Shown here: in pieces, positions 16,076-24,739 of the stretch
Position numbering within the stretch: position 1 is the stretch's first letter
Layout of the letters: each line of letters begins with the position of its first letter
Assembly (NCBI GenBank): GCA_021155885.1
Contig: JAJNBB010000020.1
Coordinates: 1-39,858 of the forward strand
Direction of reading: 5' to 3'
Origin: Fibrobacteria bacterium
GTDB lineage: Bacteria > Fibrobacterota > Fibrobacteria > UBA11236
DNA length: 39,858 nt
Position numbers and translations under genes: made by a program
The notes under the pieces: model-generated
The model's database searches: none
Told to the model about the DNA's origin: nothing
Seen by the model: the letters and a program-made list of their open reading frames with translations, nothing else

Positions 16076-17832
16076 GGCGCCAGGTACCTCAGCACAGGCG
16101 CGTTCGGCAGGTTGTCGAACGTGTTACCGGCCAGGTCGGTGACCGCCGAGAAGTCGACGACGACCGTGTCGCCCGAGCCATTGGTGTTGGCCGGAACCGA
16201 CACGTTGAGCGTGCCGCCCGTGAGGCTGGTCCATACGAAGCTCGGCGCGGCGAACGTGCCCGCCACCCCGCCGTTGCCGATGCGGACCGTGGGTTTCTTC
16301 GTCGTGTCGATCGGGTCGTTCTGTCCGCCCGTCAGCACCGTGCTCAGGGTCAGCGTGATGGCCCGCGCCGTCGCCGTGGCGTTGTTGAAACTCGCGCCTC
16401 CCGGCGCCGTGATCGTGCTGCCGGTGGTGTTGAGGCTCGGCTTGACCCCGTCGCGCACCGTCATGAGGGCGCCGAGCGAGTAGGGCACCGGTCGGCTGGT
16501 GCTGTTGGGAAGGACCATCAGGTAGCGCGTCCAGGCCTTGCCCGTGGGCGGGTTGAGTTGCAGGGTATGCGTCGTGTCCGAGTCGCTGTCGACGCTCGCT
16601 CCGGACAGGCGCCAGGAGGAATCCACGGCTTGGCGGTAGTAAATGCTGTAACCTTCGGCGCCCGCGACCTTGTTCCACGAGAGCCGGTACGGCGTGGTGG
16701 CGTAGTCGACTAGGGTGGTGTCGAAGTTGGCGCCGCGGATCTGGGTGGTCGCGCGCAGGCGCAGGTTGGTGACCGCGGCCAGAAGGGGCGAGGTGGACGG
16801 CACCCTCAGGTCATAGAAGGCGGCCGAGACGCTTCCTCCGAACACATCCTGCAGGGCGCTAAGGTACACGTTGTATCTGGCGCCGTCGGCCCAGTCCGCC
16901 TGATAGGGCATGATGGAAAGCTTCGTAAGGTCCGCGCTCCAGATCAGGCGCGGGGCGAGGGTCATGGCGCCGCCTCCCTGCGGAGGCATCATGTCCAGCC
17001 TGATGGTGGCGCCGGGGACGGCGGGGGAAAACACCAGCTTCGAAGTGTCGATCGGGTTCGAGAACTCCAGTACGAAGGGCTGGCCCTTGGCCAGGCGGGT
17101 CGAAAGCGCGTAGACGGCCAGGGTGCTTCCCGCCGACGGCGCCAAGGTGATCGCGGGCGCGTTGAACATGGGCGACGAGGCGGTCATGGGTTCATTGTCG
17201 AACGCCTGGTAATCCTGCCGGTAGGTGCGCCCGTTGAACGTGAAATCCGGGACCTCGAGCGCATACGCGGCGTATTCGGCCAGGTTCTCGAAGGTATACC
17301 ACCCGTTCGTGTCGGTTTTGACCGTGCGCACCGGGCTCAGGAAGATTCCTTCGGTAACGGGGGAAGACCACAGGTTGACGGCCGCGTTCCGGGCCGCGAA
17401 CATGCTGTCACCCTTGAGATTGCGGACGAAGAGGCGGCCCCGGACCTTCGCCCCGAGCTTGTGAATCCCCAGGGTCCCGCTGAAGTTGACCGCCACGACG
17501 GTTTCGCTTCCCTGCGCCTCGGAGGTTATCGTGGTCTGGCTGGATTCATAACCTTTCCTGCTGAGGCGCACGAAGTAGGTCCCCGCCTTCACGTCCTTGA
17601 AATTGACGTGGCCCCCGTCGGTGTTGTCGGACCCCACGCCGAGGAGGTCGACCCGCACGTCCTCGAGGGGAAGGTTGGTGTTGACATCGACGACGTACAA
17701 GGTCACCGTGCCGCGCAGGTCGCCGCTGGTCAGGGTATTCGCGCTGTCGCAGGAGGCGAGCAGGAGGAGGGCGGGCAGGCCTGCCAGGAGGGACAGGCCT
17801 GTTTTGAGGACCGGGGCAAAAACAGCGTTCAT
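16072..17832 (-). CDS. Large surface lipoprotein with carboxypeptidase-regulatory-like and Ig-like domains
   Basis: A 586-residue lipoprotein. The lipobox LLASC puts the lipidated cysteine at 28. Two carboxypeptidase-regulatory-like beta modules follow (LRGTVTLYVVD to LSRKGYES, about 40-95; and KVRGRLFVRN to ALEVPDF, about 128-195). Then comes an SbsA-type Ig-like module (PFVLEFSNPIDTSKL to ARYNVYLSALQD) and a fibronectin-III-like module (PYRLSWNKVAGAEGYSIYYRQ). The C-terminal domain DGVKPSLNTTGS to LRYLAP is unassigned. The modules suggest an exposed, adhesive or glycan-associated protein; the function is unknown. The ATG at 17832 has GAGG in good position, and a longer open frame upstream reads through a 5' UTR repeat. 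It lies just downstream of the efflux operon terminator, probably as its own unit. Confidence 0.78.
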   Translation of the reverse strand: MNAVFAPVLKTGLSLLAGLPALLLLASCDSANTLTSGDLRGTVTLYVVDVNTNLPLEDVRVDLLGVGSDNTDGGHVNFKDVKAGTYFVRLSRKGYESSQTTITSEAQGSETVVAVNFSGTLGIHKLGAKVRGRLFVRNLKGDSMFAARNAAVNLWSSPVTEGIFLSPVRTVKTDTNGWYTFENLAEYAAYALEVPDFTFNGRTYRQDYQAFDNEPMTASSPMFNAPAITLAPSAGSTLAVYALSTRLAKGQPFVLEFSNPIDTSKLVFSPAVPGATIRLDMMPPQGGGAMTLAPRLIWSADLTKLSIMPYQADWADGARYNVYLSALQDVFGGSVSAAFYDLRVPSTSPLLAAVTNLRLRATTQIRGANFDTTLVDYATTPYRLSWNKVAGAEGYSIYYRQAVDSSWRLSGASVDSDSDTTHTLQLNPPTGKAWTRYLMVLPNSTSRPVPYSLGALMTVRDGVKPSLNTTGSTITAPGGASFNNATATARAITLTLSTVLTGGQNDPIDTTKKPTVRIGNGGVAGTFAAPSFVWTSLTGGTLNVSVPANTNGSGDTVVVDFSAVTDLAGNTFDNLPNAPVLRYLAP

Positions 17833-17847
17833 GGCGAAAACCTCATT

Positions 17848-17869
17848 GAAACGAAACCGAAACCGAAAC
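17848..17869. repeat. Tandem hexamer repeat in a 5' untranslated region
   Basis: About three and a half copies of GAAACC/GAAAC run head to tail on the plus strand (GGTTTC in the transcript of the downstream lipoprotein gene). They lie just upstream of that gene's ribosome binding site (GAGG, 17844-17841). Repeat number changes could alter the leader; this is speculation. Confidence 0.6.
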
Positions 17870-17975
17870 AAAAAGTGATGCATCACGGGCGATATTCCTT
17901 GCCGGAGCATCCCGCCAATATAAAAGTCGAATCCTGGAATCGGCGGTCTTTCGAGTAAAACAAACGGGCCATGCA

Positions 17976-18006
17976 AAAAGCCCTTCCGGTTTTCGGAAGG
18001 GCTTTT
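17976..18006 (-). terminator. Intrinsic terminator of the efflux operon
   Basis: AAAAGCCCTTCCG (17976-17988) and its exact complement (17994-18006) form a 13-bp stem with a five-base loop, followed on the minus strand by a T-run. It lies 24 bases after the RND gene stop. The symmetric A and T runs could also terminate in the other direction, but no plus-strand gene ends here. Confidence 0.92.
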
Positions 18007-18030
18007 CGACGGACGCGGAGAAGGGACGAT

Positions 18031-21000
18031 TCAGCCGGCCCGGGCCCGGCGCGCCTTCCACCGGTTCGCGAGCTTTTCCTTGAACCGCTCCCAGGCGTAA
18101 TAGAACGAGGGGATGGCGATCAAGGTCAGGACGGTGTTGAAGAACAGCCCCCAGAAAATGGCCCAGGCCATCGGTTCCCACCAGAGGGAGCTTTCCGACT
18201 TCCACACGAACTCGAAGTGCGTGAAGTCGAAGCCCTTGCCCGTGGCCATCGGCACCAGCGCGATCATGGCCGTGATGGCCGTGAGGAGCACGGGGCGAAG
18301 ACGGGTGGCGCCGCCCTCGACCACCGCCTCGCGCAGGGGAACGCCCTGCTTGCGGAGGTGGTTGATGAAGTCGATCAGCACGATGCCGTTCTTCGCCACG
18401 ACGCCCGCGAGGGCGACGATGCCGATGCCCGTCATGATGATCGAGAAGGTCACCTCGGTGAAGAGGATTTTGTTCATGATCGTGAAGCCCCAGAATACGC
18501 CGCCGAACGACAGCAAGATGCCCACGAACACCATGACCGGCTGGGAGACGGAGTTGAACTGGGCCACCATGGTCAGGACCACCAGGGCCAGGGCGACCAG
18601 GAGCGCCACGCCGAGGAAGGCGGTGGTTTCTTCCTGTTCGCGGTTGGAACTGCCCGTCTGCAGGATGTAGCCCGGCGGAAGCTTGAAGGACTCCACCGCC
18701 TTCAGGGCGGCCATCTTGGGCTTGTTCTCATCCTTGGTGCCGGGGGCGAGTTCCGCCCAGATCTGGATAGTGCGGGTGTTGTCGAGGCGGCGAATGCTGG
18801 CGAGGCTCGCGTTTTGCTCGGTGCGGGCCACCGAGCTCAGCGGGATCATGTTCCCCTGATGGGGAATGGTGATGCGGTCGATGCCCGTGAAAGTCTCGCG
18901 CGTCTCGGGGTTGAGGCGGACCATGATGTCGTGCTCTTCCTTGCCCACGCGGAACTTGCCGGCCTCGAAGCCCTGGATGGCGCCGCGCACGGCGAGAGCC
19001 ACGTCGCTGCTGCTGAGGCCCAGCTGCTGCGCCTGTTCGCGGTCCACGGTCACGGTGAGCTCGGGGCGCACGGGTTCGTAGTCGGAGTTGATGTTCACGA
19101 GGCCGGGGACATTCGCGAGGCGAGCCTGAATGGAGTCGACGAGGACGTCCATCACCGCGAAGTCCTCGCCGATGAGCTCGAAGTTCACGGGGTATCCCGT
19201 GGGCGGGCCGTCTTCCTGCTTCTTCACGGCGACCTTCCAGCCGGGCATCAGCTTCGGGAGCGTGTCCTGGATCCATGCCATCGTGGTCCAGGAGGTCACC
19301 CGGCGCTTGTCGTAATCGGTGAAGGAAAGGTTGACGTAGGCGCGATGCGATTCGGGACGCGGGTCGGCCCCCATCAAGGGCACGCCCATGCCGACCACGG
19401 TGTTGAAGCTCTCGACGTCGGCCTTGTCCTTCGGCATGTTGAAGAGCAGGTTCTCGACGCGCTTCATGGCCTCGTCCGTGATGCGCAGGTCCACTCCCAG
19501 CGGGCCCGTGATCTCGACGGCGACGACCTTCGGCTCGGCGTTGGGGAAGAATTCCACGCGCTGCACGAGGATGAAGTAGGACATGATCCCGAGCACCACG
19601 AACAGGAAGCAGAACAGCGCCATGAGGATCGGGTGTTTCACCGCCGTCTCGAGCCGGCGCTTGTACCACTGGCGGAAGCGGTCGAAGCGCTCGCCGCCGT
19701 GCTCGTCCATGCCTTTTTCCTGGCTGTTCATGAAGAGCGAGGCGAACACGGGATTGAAGATGAAGGCGACGAACAGGGAGCCCGTGAGCGTCACCATCAC
19801 GGTGATGGGCAGGTACTTCATGAACTGGCCCATGATGCCGGGCATGAAGATGATCGGGAGGAAGGCCACGACCGTGGTGACGGTGGCGGTGGTCACCGGG
19901 ATGGCGACCTCCTTCGTGCCGTCGATGGCGGCCTGGACGCGCGTCTTGCCCATTTGCAGGTGTCGGTAGATGTTCTCCACCACCACGATGCCGTCGTCGA
20001 CGAGCATGCCGAGCGCGATGATGAGCGAGAAGAGCACCACCATGTTCAGCGTGACGCCCATGACCTCCAGCACGAGGAACCCGATGGCCATGGAGAAGGG
20101 GATGGCGGTGCTGATAAAGAGGCTGTTGCGGATTCCCAGGAAGAACGAGAGAAGCAGGATGACCAGGATCACGCCGAGGATGATGTGGTTCTGCAGCTCG
20201 TTGACGGTGTGGCGGATGTCGGTGGATTGGTCCATGGTGTAATCCACCGTGGTCCCCCGCGGCCAGGAGCCCCGGTTCGCTTCCACCGTGTTCTTCACCT
20301 CGTCCACCACGTCGAGGATGTTCGCGCCCACGCGCTTCGACACCGTGATGGCCAGCGAGTTGCGGCCGTTGAGGCGCACGATGGTGGAGCGGTCCCGGCT
20401 GTACTGGAAGGAGACCCTGGCCACGTCGCGCAGGCGGACGAGGTTCGCGCCCTGGGCGCGCACGACCAGGTCGCCGAAGGCCTCGGGGGACTGGACTTCG
20501 CCCGTAAGGTTGATGGAGAAGCGGTTGCCGCCCGCGATGAGGGTGCCGCCGGGGATGTTCCGGTGCTGGGTCTGGACGGCCATCATCAAGTCGTTCAGGG
20601 AGATGCCGTACTGGCGGAGCTTGGCGGGGTCGGCGTCGATGGCGACCTCGCGGATTTGCTTGCCCGTGACCGCGGCCTCCAGCACGCCCGGGATGGTGGC
20701 GATGCGGTCCTTGAGGGCCTCGGCCACCTCGTCCATGCGCTCCACCTCGTAATCGGAGGACAGGGACACCACGAGCACCGGGATGCTGGAGAAGTTGAGC
20801 TCCTGCACAAGGGGTTCTTCCACCTCGGCGGGGAGCTCGGGACGGGCTTCGTCGACCTTGTCCTTGACGCGGCGCAGCGCGGTTTCCACGGCGATGTTGG
20901 CCTGGAACTCGACCGAGATCGAGGTGTAGCCCTCGCCCGAAACCGACGAGAGTTTTTTCAGGCCGTCGAGACCCTCGAGCTTGTCCTCGATCTTTTCGGC

Positions 21001-21183
21001 GACCAGTTTTTCCATGTCCTCGGGGGAGGCGCCGGGGTAGACGACGGTCGCGAAGATCAGGGGGATCTTGATTTCGGGAAAGGACTCGCGCGGGAGGCGC
21101 AAGTAGGACGCCAGCCCGGCGACGATCAGGATGAACGCCAACACCAGGGTGGTGACGGGGTTTTTAACGGCGAATTTTGTCAT
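18031..21183 (-). CDS. RND efflux transporter, inner-membrane pump
   Basis: Proton-driven pump of a tripartite efflux system, 1050 residues, normal for the family. The N-terminus MTKFAVKNPVTTLVLAFILIVAG is the first membrane helix. The porter-domain start YPGASPEDMEKLVAEKIED follows. In the fourth helix, GMLVDDGIVVVEN holds the proton-relay aspartates D396 and D397. The C-terminal half repeats the layout (TGIGIVALAGVVAKNGIVLID). The sequence is nearer to the HAE1/MexF-like general drug pumps than to heavy-metal CusA pumps, but the substrate cannot be assigned. It is the last gene of tetR-tolC-MFP-RND, separated from the MFP gene by 105 bases that contain a heptad palindrome, and followed by a strong terminator. 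Confidence 0.95.
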   Translation of the reverse strand: MTKFAVKNPVTTLVLAFILIVAGLASYLRLPRESFPEIKIPLIFATVVYPGASPEDMEKLVAEKIEDKLEGLDGLKKLSSVSGEGYTSISVEFQANIAVETALRRVKDKVDEARPELPAEVEEPLVQELNFSSIPVLVVSLSSDYEVERMDEVAEALKDRIATIPGVLEAAVTGKQIREVAIDADPAKLRQYGISLNDLMMAVQTQHRNIPGGTLIAGGNRFSINLTGEVQSPEAFGDLVVRAQGANLVRLRDVARVSFQYSRDRSTIVRLNGRNSLAITVSKRVGANILDVVDEVKNTVEANRGSWPRGTTVDYTMDQSTDIRHTVNELQNHIILGVILVILLLSFFLGIRNSLFISTAIPFSMAIGFLVLEVMGVTLNMVVLFSLIIALGMLVDDGIVVVENIYRHLQMGKTRVQAAIDGTKEVAIPVTTATVTTVVAFLPIIFMPGIMGQFMKYLPITVMVTLTGSLFVAFIFNPVFASLFMNSQEKGMDEHGGERFDRFRQWYKRRLETAVKHPILMALFCFLFVVLGIMSYFILVQRVEFFPNAEPKVVAVEITGPLGVDLRITDEAMKRVENLLFNMPKDKADVESFNTVVGMGVPLMGADPRPESHRAYVNLSFTDYDKRRVTSWTTMAWIQDTLPKLMPGWKVAVKKQEDGPPTGYPVNFELIGEDFAVMDVLVDSIQARLANVPGLVNINSDYEPVRPELTVTVDREQAQQLGLSSSDVALAVRGAIQGFEAGKFRVGKEEHDIMVRLNPETRETFTGIDRITIPHQGNMIPLSSVARTEQNASLASIRRLDNTRTIQIWAELAPGTKDENKPKMAALKAVESFKLPPGYILQTGSSNREQEETTAFLGVALLVALALVVLTMVAQFNSVSQPVMVFVGILLSFGGVFWGFTIMNKILFTEVTFSIIMTGIGIVALAGVVAKNGIVLIDFINHLRKQGVPLREAVVEGGATRLRPVLLTAITAMIALVPMATGKGFDFTHFEFVWKSESSLWWEPMAWAIFWGLFFNTVLTLIAIPSFYYAWERFKEKLANRWKARRARAG

Positions 21184-21217
21184 GATTTACTCCGTAGTCG
21201 ATGCTCGAGGAGGCGAC

Positions 21218-21290
21218 AGGGAACAGGTTACAGGAGACAGAAAAGCGCTAACGCATCTTCCTGTTCCCTGTATCCTGCGACCTGTTCCCT
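21218..21290. repeat. Heptad-repeat palindrome between MFP and RND genes (AGGGAAC type)
   Basis: The left arm 21218-21240 has the units AGGGAAC, AGGTTAC and AGGAGAC and then AG. The right arm 21261-21290 is the reverse complement of AGGGAAC, AGGTCGC, AGGATAC and AGGGAAC, one unit longer. The arms agree at 20 of 23 positions. The centre is 20 bases. The outermost bases of the right arm form part of the stop codon (TAG, 21291-21289) of the MFP gene, so the element may have replaced the original 3' end of that gene. Confidence 0.85.
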
Positions 21291-22344
21291 AAAATTTGAC
21301 CCGGGTTCCTTCCGAAACCTGGAACGCGCCCACGGTGATGACGCGGTCGCCGGCCGAGAGGCCGGAGGACACGACCACCGAGTCGCCCTTGGAGGCGCCC
21401 AGCTTGACGGGCACGCGGGTGGCCTTGCCGCCCTCGACGCGCATCACGACGGTGCCTTCCTGCAGGCGGAGCACCGCCTGCGAGGCCACCACCAGCGCGG
21501 CCTCGTGGCGCGCGCGCAGCACGTTGACCTTGCCGATCATGCCGGGGCGCAGCCGGTTGCCGGGATTGGGGATCTGGACGCGGGCGGTGACCACGCGGTT
21601 GGTCGACTCCACGGCGCGATCCAGGCTGCTGATGCGCCCGCCGATCGCGCTGGAGCCCTCCTGAAGCAGGCGGAACTCCGCGCGCTGGCCTTCCTTGTAG
21701 CCCATGGCCTCGCTTTCGGGAATCGAGAGCACCGCCTCGAGGCGGGAGAGGCCCGCGACGCGCAAGGTGGGCGTGCCGGGCGCGGCGGTCTGGAATTGCT
21801 CGATGGAGCGGCTCACCAGCACGCCGGAGAACGGCGCCTGGCAGCGGCTGCTTTCGTAGGCGCGCTGCGACTGCAAGAGGGCCACCCGGGCGGCCTGGTA
21901 GTCGAGCTCGGCCTTGCTGAGCACGGCCTCCCCGACGAAGCCCTGCGCGACGTTGTTCTTGGCCCGGTCGAGTTCGCCCTTGGCGAGTTCGACCGCGGCC
22001 TGGGCCTGCTTGAGTTGCGCGCCGTAGAGTTCGGCGTCGATGTCGCACAACGCCTGGCCTTTCGTCACGTTGGCGCCCACGACCGTCACCTTGTTCACGC
22101 GTCCGCCGCCGGGGGCGGGGGCCGTGAGCACGGCGTCATCGGCGCCGCGCAGGTCGGCGGAGTAGGTGCCCCAGTCCTCGAAGGCGCGGGGATGGACCAC
22201 GACGGTCACCACGCTGACCGCGTTGGCCGTGTCGGCGGTGACTTTTTTGACCTTCGAAGGGTCCTCTTTCTTCTCTCCGCCGCAAGCGGCGAGGAGGGCG
22301 GCGGTGACGGCGAGTCCCGCGAGTGTCAGGTATTGCGGCTTCAT
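21289..22344 (-). CDS. RND efflux periplasmic adaptor (membrane fusion protein), lipoprotein
   Basis: A 351-residue adaptor linking pump and outer-membrane channel. The lipobox LLAACG has its cysteine at 21. A lipoyl/biotinyl-like half (APAPGGGRVNKVTVVGANVTKGQALCDID), a helical hairpin rich in Ala/Gln (YGAQLKQAQAAVELAKGELDRAK), the second lipoyl half (CQAPFSGVLVSR) and a beta-barrel domain occur in standard order. The start codon overlaps the tolC stop (ATGA, 22341-22344). The TAG stop lies at the edge of the heptad palindrome, directly after FQVSEGTRVKF, so the last residues could be altered relative to homologues. Confidence 0.93.
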   Translation of the reverse strand: MKPQYLTLAGLAVTAALLAACGGEKKEDPSKVKKVTADTANAVSVVTVVVHPRAFEDWGTYSADLRGADDAVLTAPAPGGGRVNKVTVVGANVTKGQALCDIDAELYGAQLKQAQAAVELAKGELDRAKNNVAQGFVGEAVLSKAELDYQAARVALLQSQRAYESSRCQAPFSGVLVSRSIEQFQTAAPGTPTLRVAGLSRLEAVLSIPESEAMGYKEGQRAEFRLLQEGSSAIGGRISSLDRAVESTNRVVTARVQIPNPGNRLRPGMIGKVNVLRARHEAALVVASQAVLRLQEGTVVMRVEGGKATRVPVKLGASKGDSVVVSSGLSAGDRVITVGAFQVSEGTRVKF

Positions 22345-23711
22345 TTGTTTTCTCCCTCGGTCAGGTTCATTCCCAATGCCACGCGCAACGCCGCCTTGGC
22401 GCGCGCCTTTTGATAACGCGCCGCCAGCAGGCCCGACTCCGCGCCGCGGAGCCCTTCCTCGGCGGAAAGCAGGTCCGTCACGTTGCCGGATCCGGCGCGG
22501 AAGTCCTGCGAAATCAGTTCCAGCGCCTCGGCCGAAGCGTCGCGCGCCTGCTTCGCGGCGGACAAGCCGGAATCGGCGGCGGCCACCTCGCGCTTGGCGC
22601 TCTCGATCTCGATCAGGGCGGAATTGCGCGCGCGGCGCTCGTTGATCGCCACGGAACGCGCGTCCGAATCATACTGGCGCGCCTTGGAGCTGTTGCCCAT
22701 GCCGTCGAACAGCGGCCAGGTCAGGCCGATGCCGACCTGCCATTCCAGATTGTTGTCGAAATCGGTCAGTTGTTCGTTGGCCTCGAAGGCCAGGATGCCC
22801 ACCTTCCCTTGCACGCCCAGGCTGGGCAGGTACTGGCCCCGGTAAACCGAGGCATAACCCTGGAGCGCTTCCCTCTGCAGGCGCAGGGCTTCCAGGTCGG
22901 GGCGGTGGTCCACCGCGGCGCTCAAGGCGGCCCCGGTGACGTCGGCCTGTTCGATCGCGACGACGGAGGTCGTGTCCAGCCGGAGCTCGGCCTCGATCGA
23001 ACGGCCCAGCAGGCGGTTGAACGCCATGCGCGCGGCCTCGGCGTCGCGCTCTGCCCGGATGCGCTGGGGTTGCAGGCCCTTGAGCGACGCCTGCGTGAGC
23101 AACAGCGTGCTGCGGGAACCCGCGCCGCGCCTGAAGTTCGACTCCAGGAAGCCGGCGGTTTTGGACTGGCGTTCCAGCGAGGCTTCGATCACGCGCAGAT
23201 TCGCTTCCGCGATCACGACGCCGTAGAACGCGTCCAGCGTGGCGAGCTCAAGCTCCTGGACCGACCGCCGGTTGGCGGCATCCTGCGAGCGAACGAGCTT
23301 GCCCGCGGTGTGGATGGACCGGCCCAGCGCGAAGGAAAACAGGGTTTGCTGCGCTTGCACGCCGTAGCTGAAGCTGTTTTGGGCCGGACCTTTGTATACG
23401 GACGGCATGGCCACAGAATCGGGACCCAGCGGAGGGAAGCTGCCGAGGTTGAACGGCGAGTTGCCCCGTCCCGCGTTGGCGTAGGCGGATACGGTGGGCA
23501 GCGCGGCGGCCCACAGCTCGCTTTTCTGGGCGTCGAGCTTGACGCTCGTCTCCCGGATGAGCTGGGTCTCGTCGCTGTTCTTGCGGACCGTGGCCAATGC
23601 CTCCGCCAAGGTGAGCGGCGCTTGCGCGAGGGGGGCGCTGAGGACCCCGGCCGCGAGGATTAAGGACCCGAGACCCCTGATGTCGAGGGCCGTGGTCATG
23701 GGGCGATTCAT
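22341..23711 (-). CDS. TolC-family outer-membrane efflux protein
   Basis: A 456-residue outer-membrane channel subunit. A signal peptide (cut near ALA in APLAQAPL, about residue 30) precedes LTLAEALATVRKNS, the usual start of the first OEP repeat. The second repeat begins near DHRPDLEALRLQREALQGY. Alternating helical and beta segments with WPLFDGMG are typical. Forms the outer-membrane duct of the efflux complex with the adaptor and pump. Its start overlaps the tetR stop (ATGA, 23708-23711), so tetR translation feeds into it. Confidence 0.92.
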   Translation of the reverse strand: MNRPMTTALDIRGLGSLILAAGVLSAPLAQAPLTLAEALATVRKNSDETQLIRETSVKLDAQKSELWAAALPTVSAYANAGRGNSPFNLGSFPPLGPDSVAMPSVYKGPAQNSFSYGVQAQQTLFSFALGRSIHTAGKLVRSQDAANRRSVQELELATLDAFYGVVIAEANLRVIEASLERQSKTAGFLESNFRRGAGSRSTLLLTQASLKGLQPQRIRAERDAEAARMAFNRLLGRSIEAELRLDTTSVVAIEQADVTGAALSAAVDHRPDLEALRLQREALQGYASVYRGQYLPSLGVQGKVGILAFEANEQLTDFDNNLEWQVGIGLTWPLFDGMGNSSKARQYDSDARSVAINERRARNSALIEIESAKREVAAADSGLSAAKQARDASAEALELISQDFRAGSGNVTDLLSAEEGLRGAESGLLAARYQKARAKAALRVALGMNLTEGENK

Positions 23712-24379
23712 GTGTACTCCTTCCGGGCTTTTTCGGTCAGCATGCCCTCGAAGAGCACCTTGTAGACCGTTTCGAACACGCGCGCGGGCGGGACGTCCAA
23801 TTGCGCGAAGACTTGGGGGTTGATCACGTTGCGGACCGTCTCGGCGTAGATCAGCATGAAGATGCGGGGATCCACGTCCTTGCGGAAGTCGCCGCGCTCG
23901 CGGCCCTCCTTGAGGAGCGCGCCGAAGTCTTCCTGGATGCAGCGCTGCCGGTTTTTCTCGACGTCGTTCCAGGCGCCGGGGGCGCTGCGGCGCAGGTCGT
24001 GCACCAGCGCGGGGCTGAGCTCGCCGAAAACCTTCGAGAGGTAGTTCATCATGCGTTTCAGGCGCTTGCCGATGGAGCAGTGCGCGTCGCGGCAGATGCC
24101 GCGGATGGCGGTGGTGTGCTTTTCGCAGTTTTCGCGCACGACGTTGCGAAGCAGTTCGTCCTTGCTGGGGAACAGCTGGTACAGGGTTTTTTTGCTGATG
24201 CCCGCCGCGCGCGCCGTTTCGTCGGTGGTGACGGCGCTGAACCCCAGGCGCATGTACTGCTCGCTGGCCGTGTCGATCACGCGGCGCGAGACCTCGTCCA
24301 TCGGCGCCGGAGGGCGGCCGGGCGCGCCGCCGGTTTTTTTGGCGCGGGAAGAGGAAATCTCGGTCTTGATGGCGGGCAT
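23708..24379 (-). CDS. TetR-family transcriptional regulator of the efflux operon
   Basis: A 223-residue regulator. The N-terminal helix-turn-helix region is VIDTASEQYMRLGFSAVTTDETARAAGISKKTLYQLFPSKDELL (about residues 35-78), a clear TetR signature. The C-terminal ligand domain is divergent, so the inducer is unknown. The ATG at 24379 is chosen because the frame upstream runs across the predicted promoter and operator; the transcript probably starts near 24423. It is the first gene of the coupled tetR-tolC-MFP-RND operon, and an inverted repeat overlaps the predicted transcription start, so autoregulation of the whole operon is likely. Confidence 0.9.
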   Translation of the reverse strand: MPAIKTEISSSRAKKTGGAPGRPPAPMDEVSRRVIDTASEQYMRLGFSAVTTDETARAAGISKKTLYQLFPSKDELLRNVVRENCEKHTTAIRGICRDAHCSIGKRLKRMMNYLSKVFGELSPALVHDLRRSAPGAWNDVEKNRQRCIQEDFGALLKEGRERGDFRKDVDPRIFMLIYAETVRNVINPQVFAQLDVPPARVFETVYKVLFEGMLTEKARKEYT

Positions 24380-24401
24380 GGGGAATTGTTCGGGGGTATT
24401 A

Positions 24402-24429
24402 GGAAACTCTATTGGTTTTTCGAGTTTCC
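24402..24429 (-). promoter_or_regulatory. Predicted TetR operator
   Basis: Perfect 8-bp inverted repeat, GGAAACTC (24402-24409) and GAGTTTCC (24422-24429), with a 12-base centre. It begins directly downstream of the predicted -10 box and covers the transcription start, the usual place for a repressor site. It is the best operator candidate for the adjacent TetR protein. Confidence 0.65.
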
Positions 24430-24459
24430 AAACTAGGCTCGTGACGAAGGACATGTCAA
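24430..24459 (-). promoter_or_regulatory. Promoter of the tetR-efflux operon
   Basis: On the minus strand, TTGACA (24459-24454) matches the sigma-70 -35 consensus exactly. TAGTTT (24435-24430) follows after 18 bases as a weak -10 box. The start would fall near 24423, inside the inverted repeat, leaving a leader of about 45 bases before the tetR ATG. Confidence 0.6.
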
Positions 24460-24643
24460 TGAATTTTTCGCGTTTTTTAATACGGCAAGGTTCCCGAGTT
24501 GTTTCACCTTTTTTCACCTCGGTCGCGATTCGTTTCCGCGCGAGGGGGGCAGAGACTCGCTTTCGCAGCCCCCCGAAAGGAAATTTTTCCGCTTTTGAGA
24601 AAAATTCTTGTAATATGGTTCTATCGGATTCCACCCATATTCA

Positions 24644-24663
24644 TTGGACTTAAGGCAGTCCAA
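24644..24663. promoter_or_regulatory. Inverted repeat upstream of marR
   Basis: TTGGACT (24644-24650) and AGTCCAA (24657-24663) form a perfect 7-bp inverted repeat with a six-base centre, total 20 bp. It lies 48 bases upstream of the marR -35 box. Its size is suitable for a dimeric regulator; which one is unknown. Confidence 0.45.
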
Positions 24664-24669
24664 CCTGTC

Positions 24670-24704
24670 AATTTGGCAAGCTTGATGCCGTTTTTAGCCA
24701 AATT
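24670..24704. promoter_or_regulatory. Inverted repeat next to the marR promoter
   Basis: AATTTGGC (24670-24677) and GCCAAATT (24697-24704) form a perfect 8-bp inverted repeat with a 19-base centre, ending six bases before the -35 box of marR. It could be a MarR site, since that family favours AT-rich palindromes, but the spacing is long. Confidence 0.4.
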
Positions 24705-24710
24705 TATGGT

Positions 24711-24739
24711 TTGTCAACGAATAATCAAGCGAATATCAT
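24711..24739 (+). promoter_or_regulatory. Sigma-70-type promoter of marR
   Basis: TTGTCA (24711-24716), 17 bases, then TATCAT (24734-24739): five of six and five of six consensus matches, at ideal spacing. The predicted start lies at about 24746, the first base of the first in-frame ATG of marR, so the mRNA may have no leader. Confidence 0.7.

Noticed and set aside
17760-17815. Repeated CAGGCCTG words and short inverted repeats
   Set aside because: They fall in the signal peptide region of the lipoprotein (repeated Leu/Ala/Gly codons), so they are explained by coding sequence.
17971-22413. Open plus-strand frame of 1480 codons opposite the RND and MFP genes
   Set aside because: It is antisense to two strongly recognised genes; the product is Asp/Glu/His/Arg-rich repetitive text without any domain. 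Long antisense frames are expected in high-G+C coding DNA.
24544-24574. G:C hairpin as a terminator in the tetR-marR region
   Set aside because: Both flanking genes start away from it, and no transcript is expected to end here; left as a description only.
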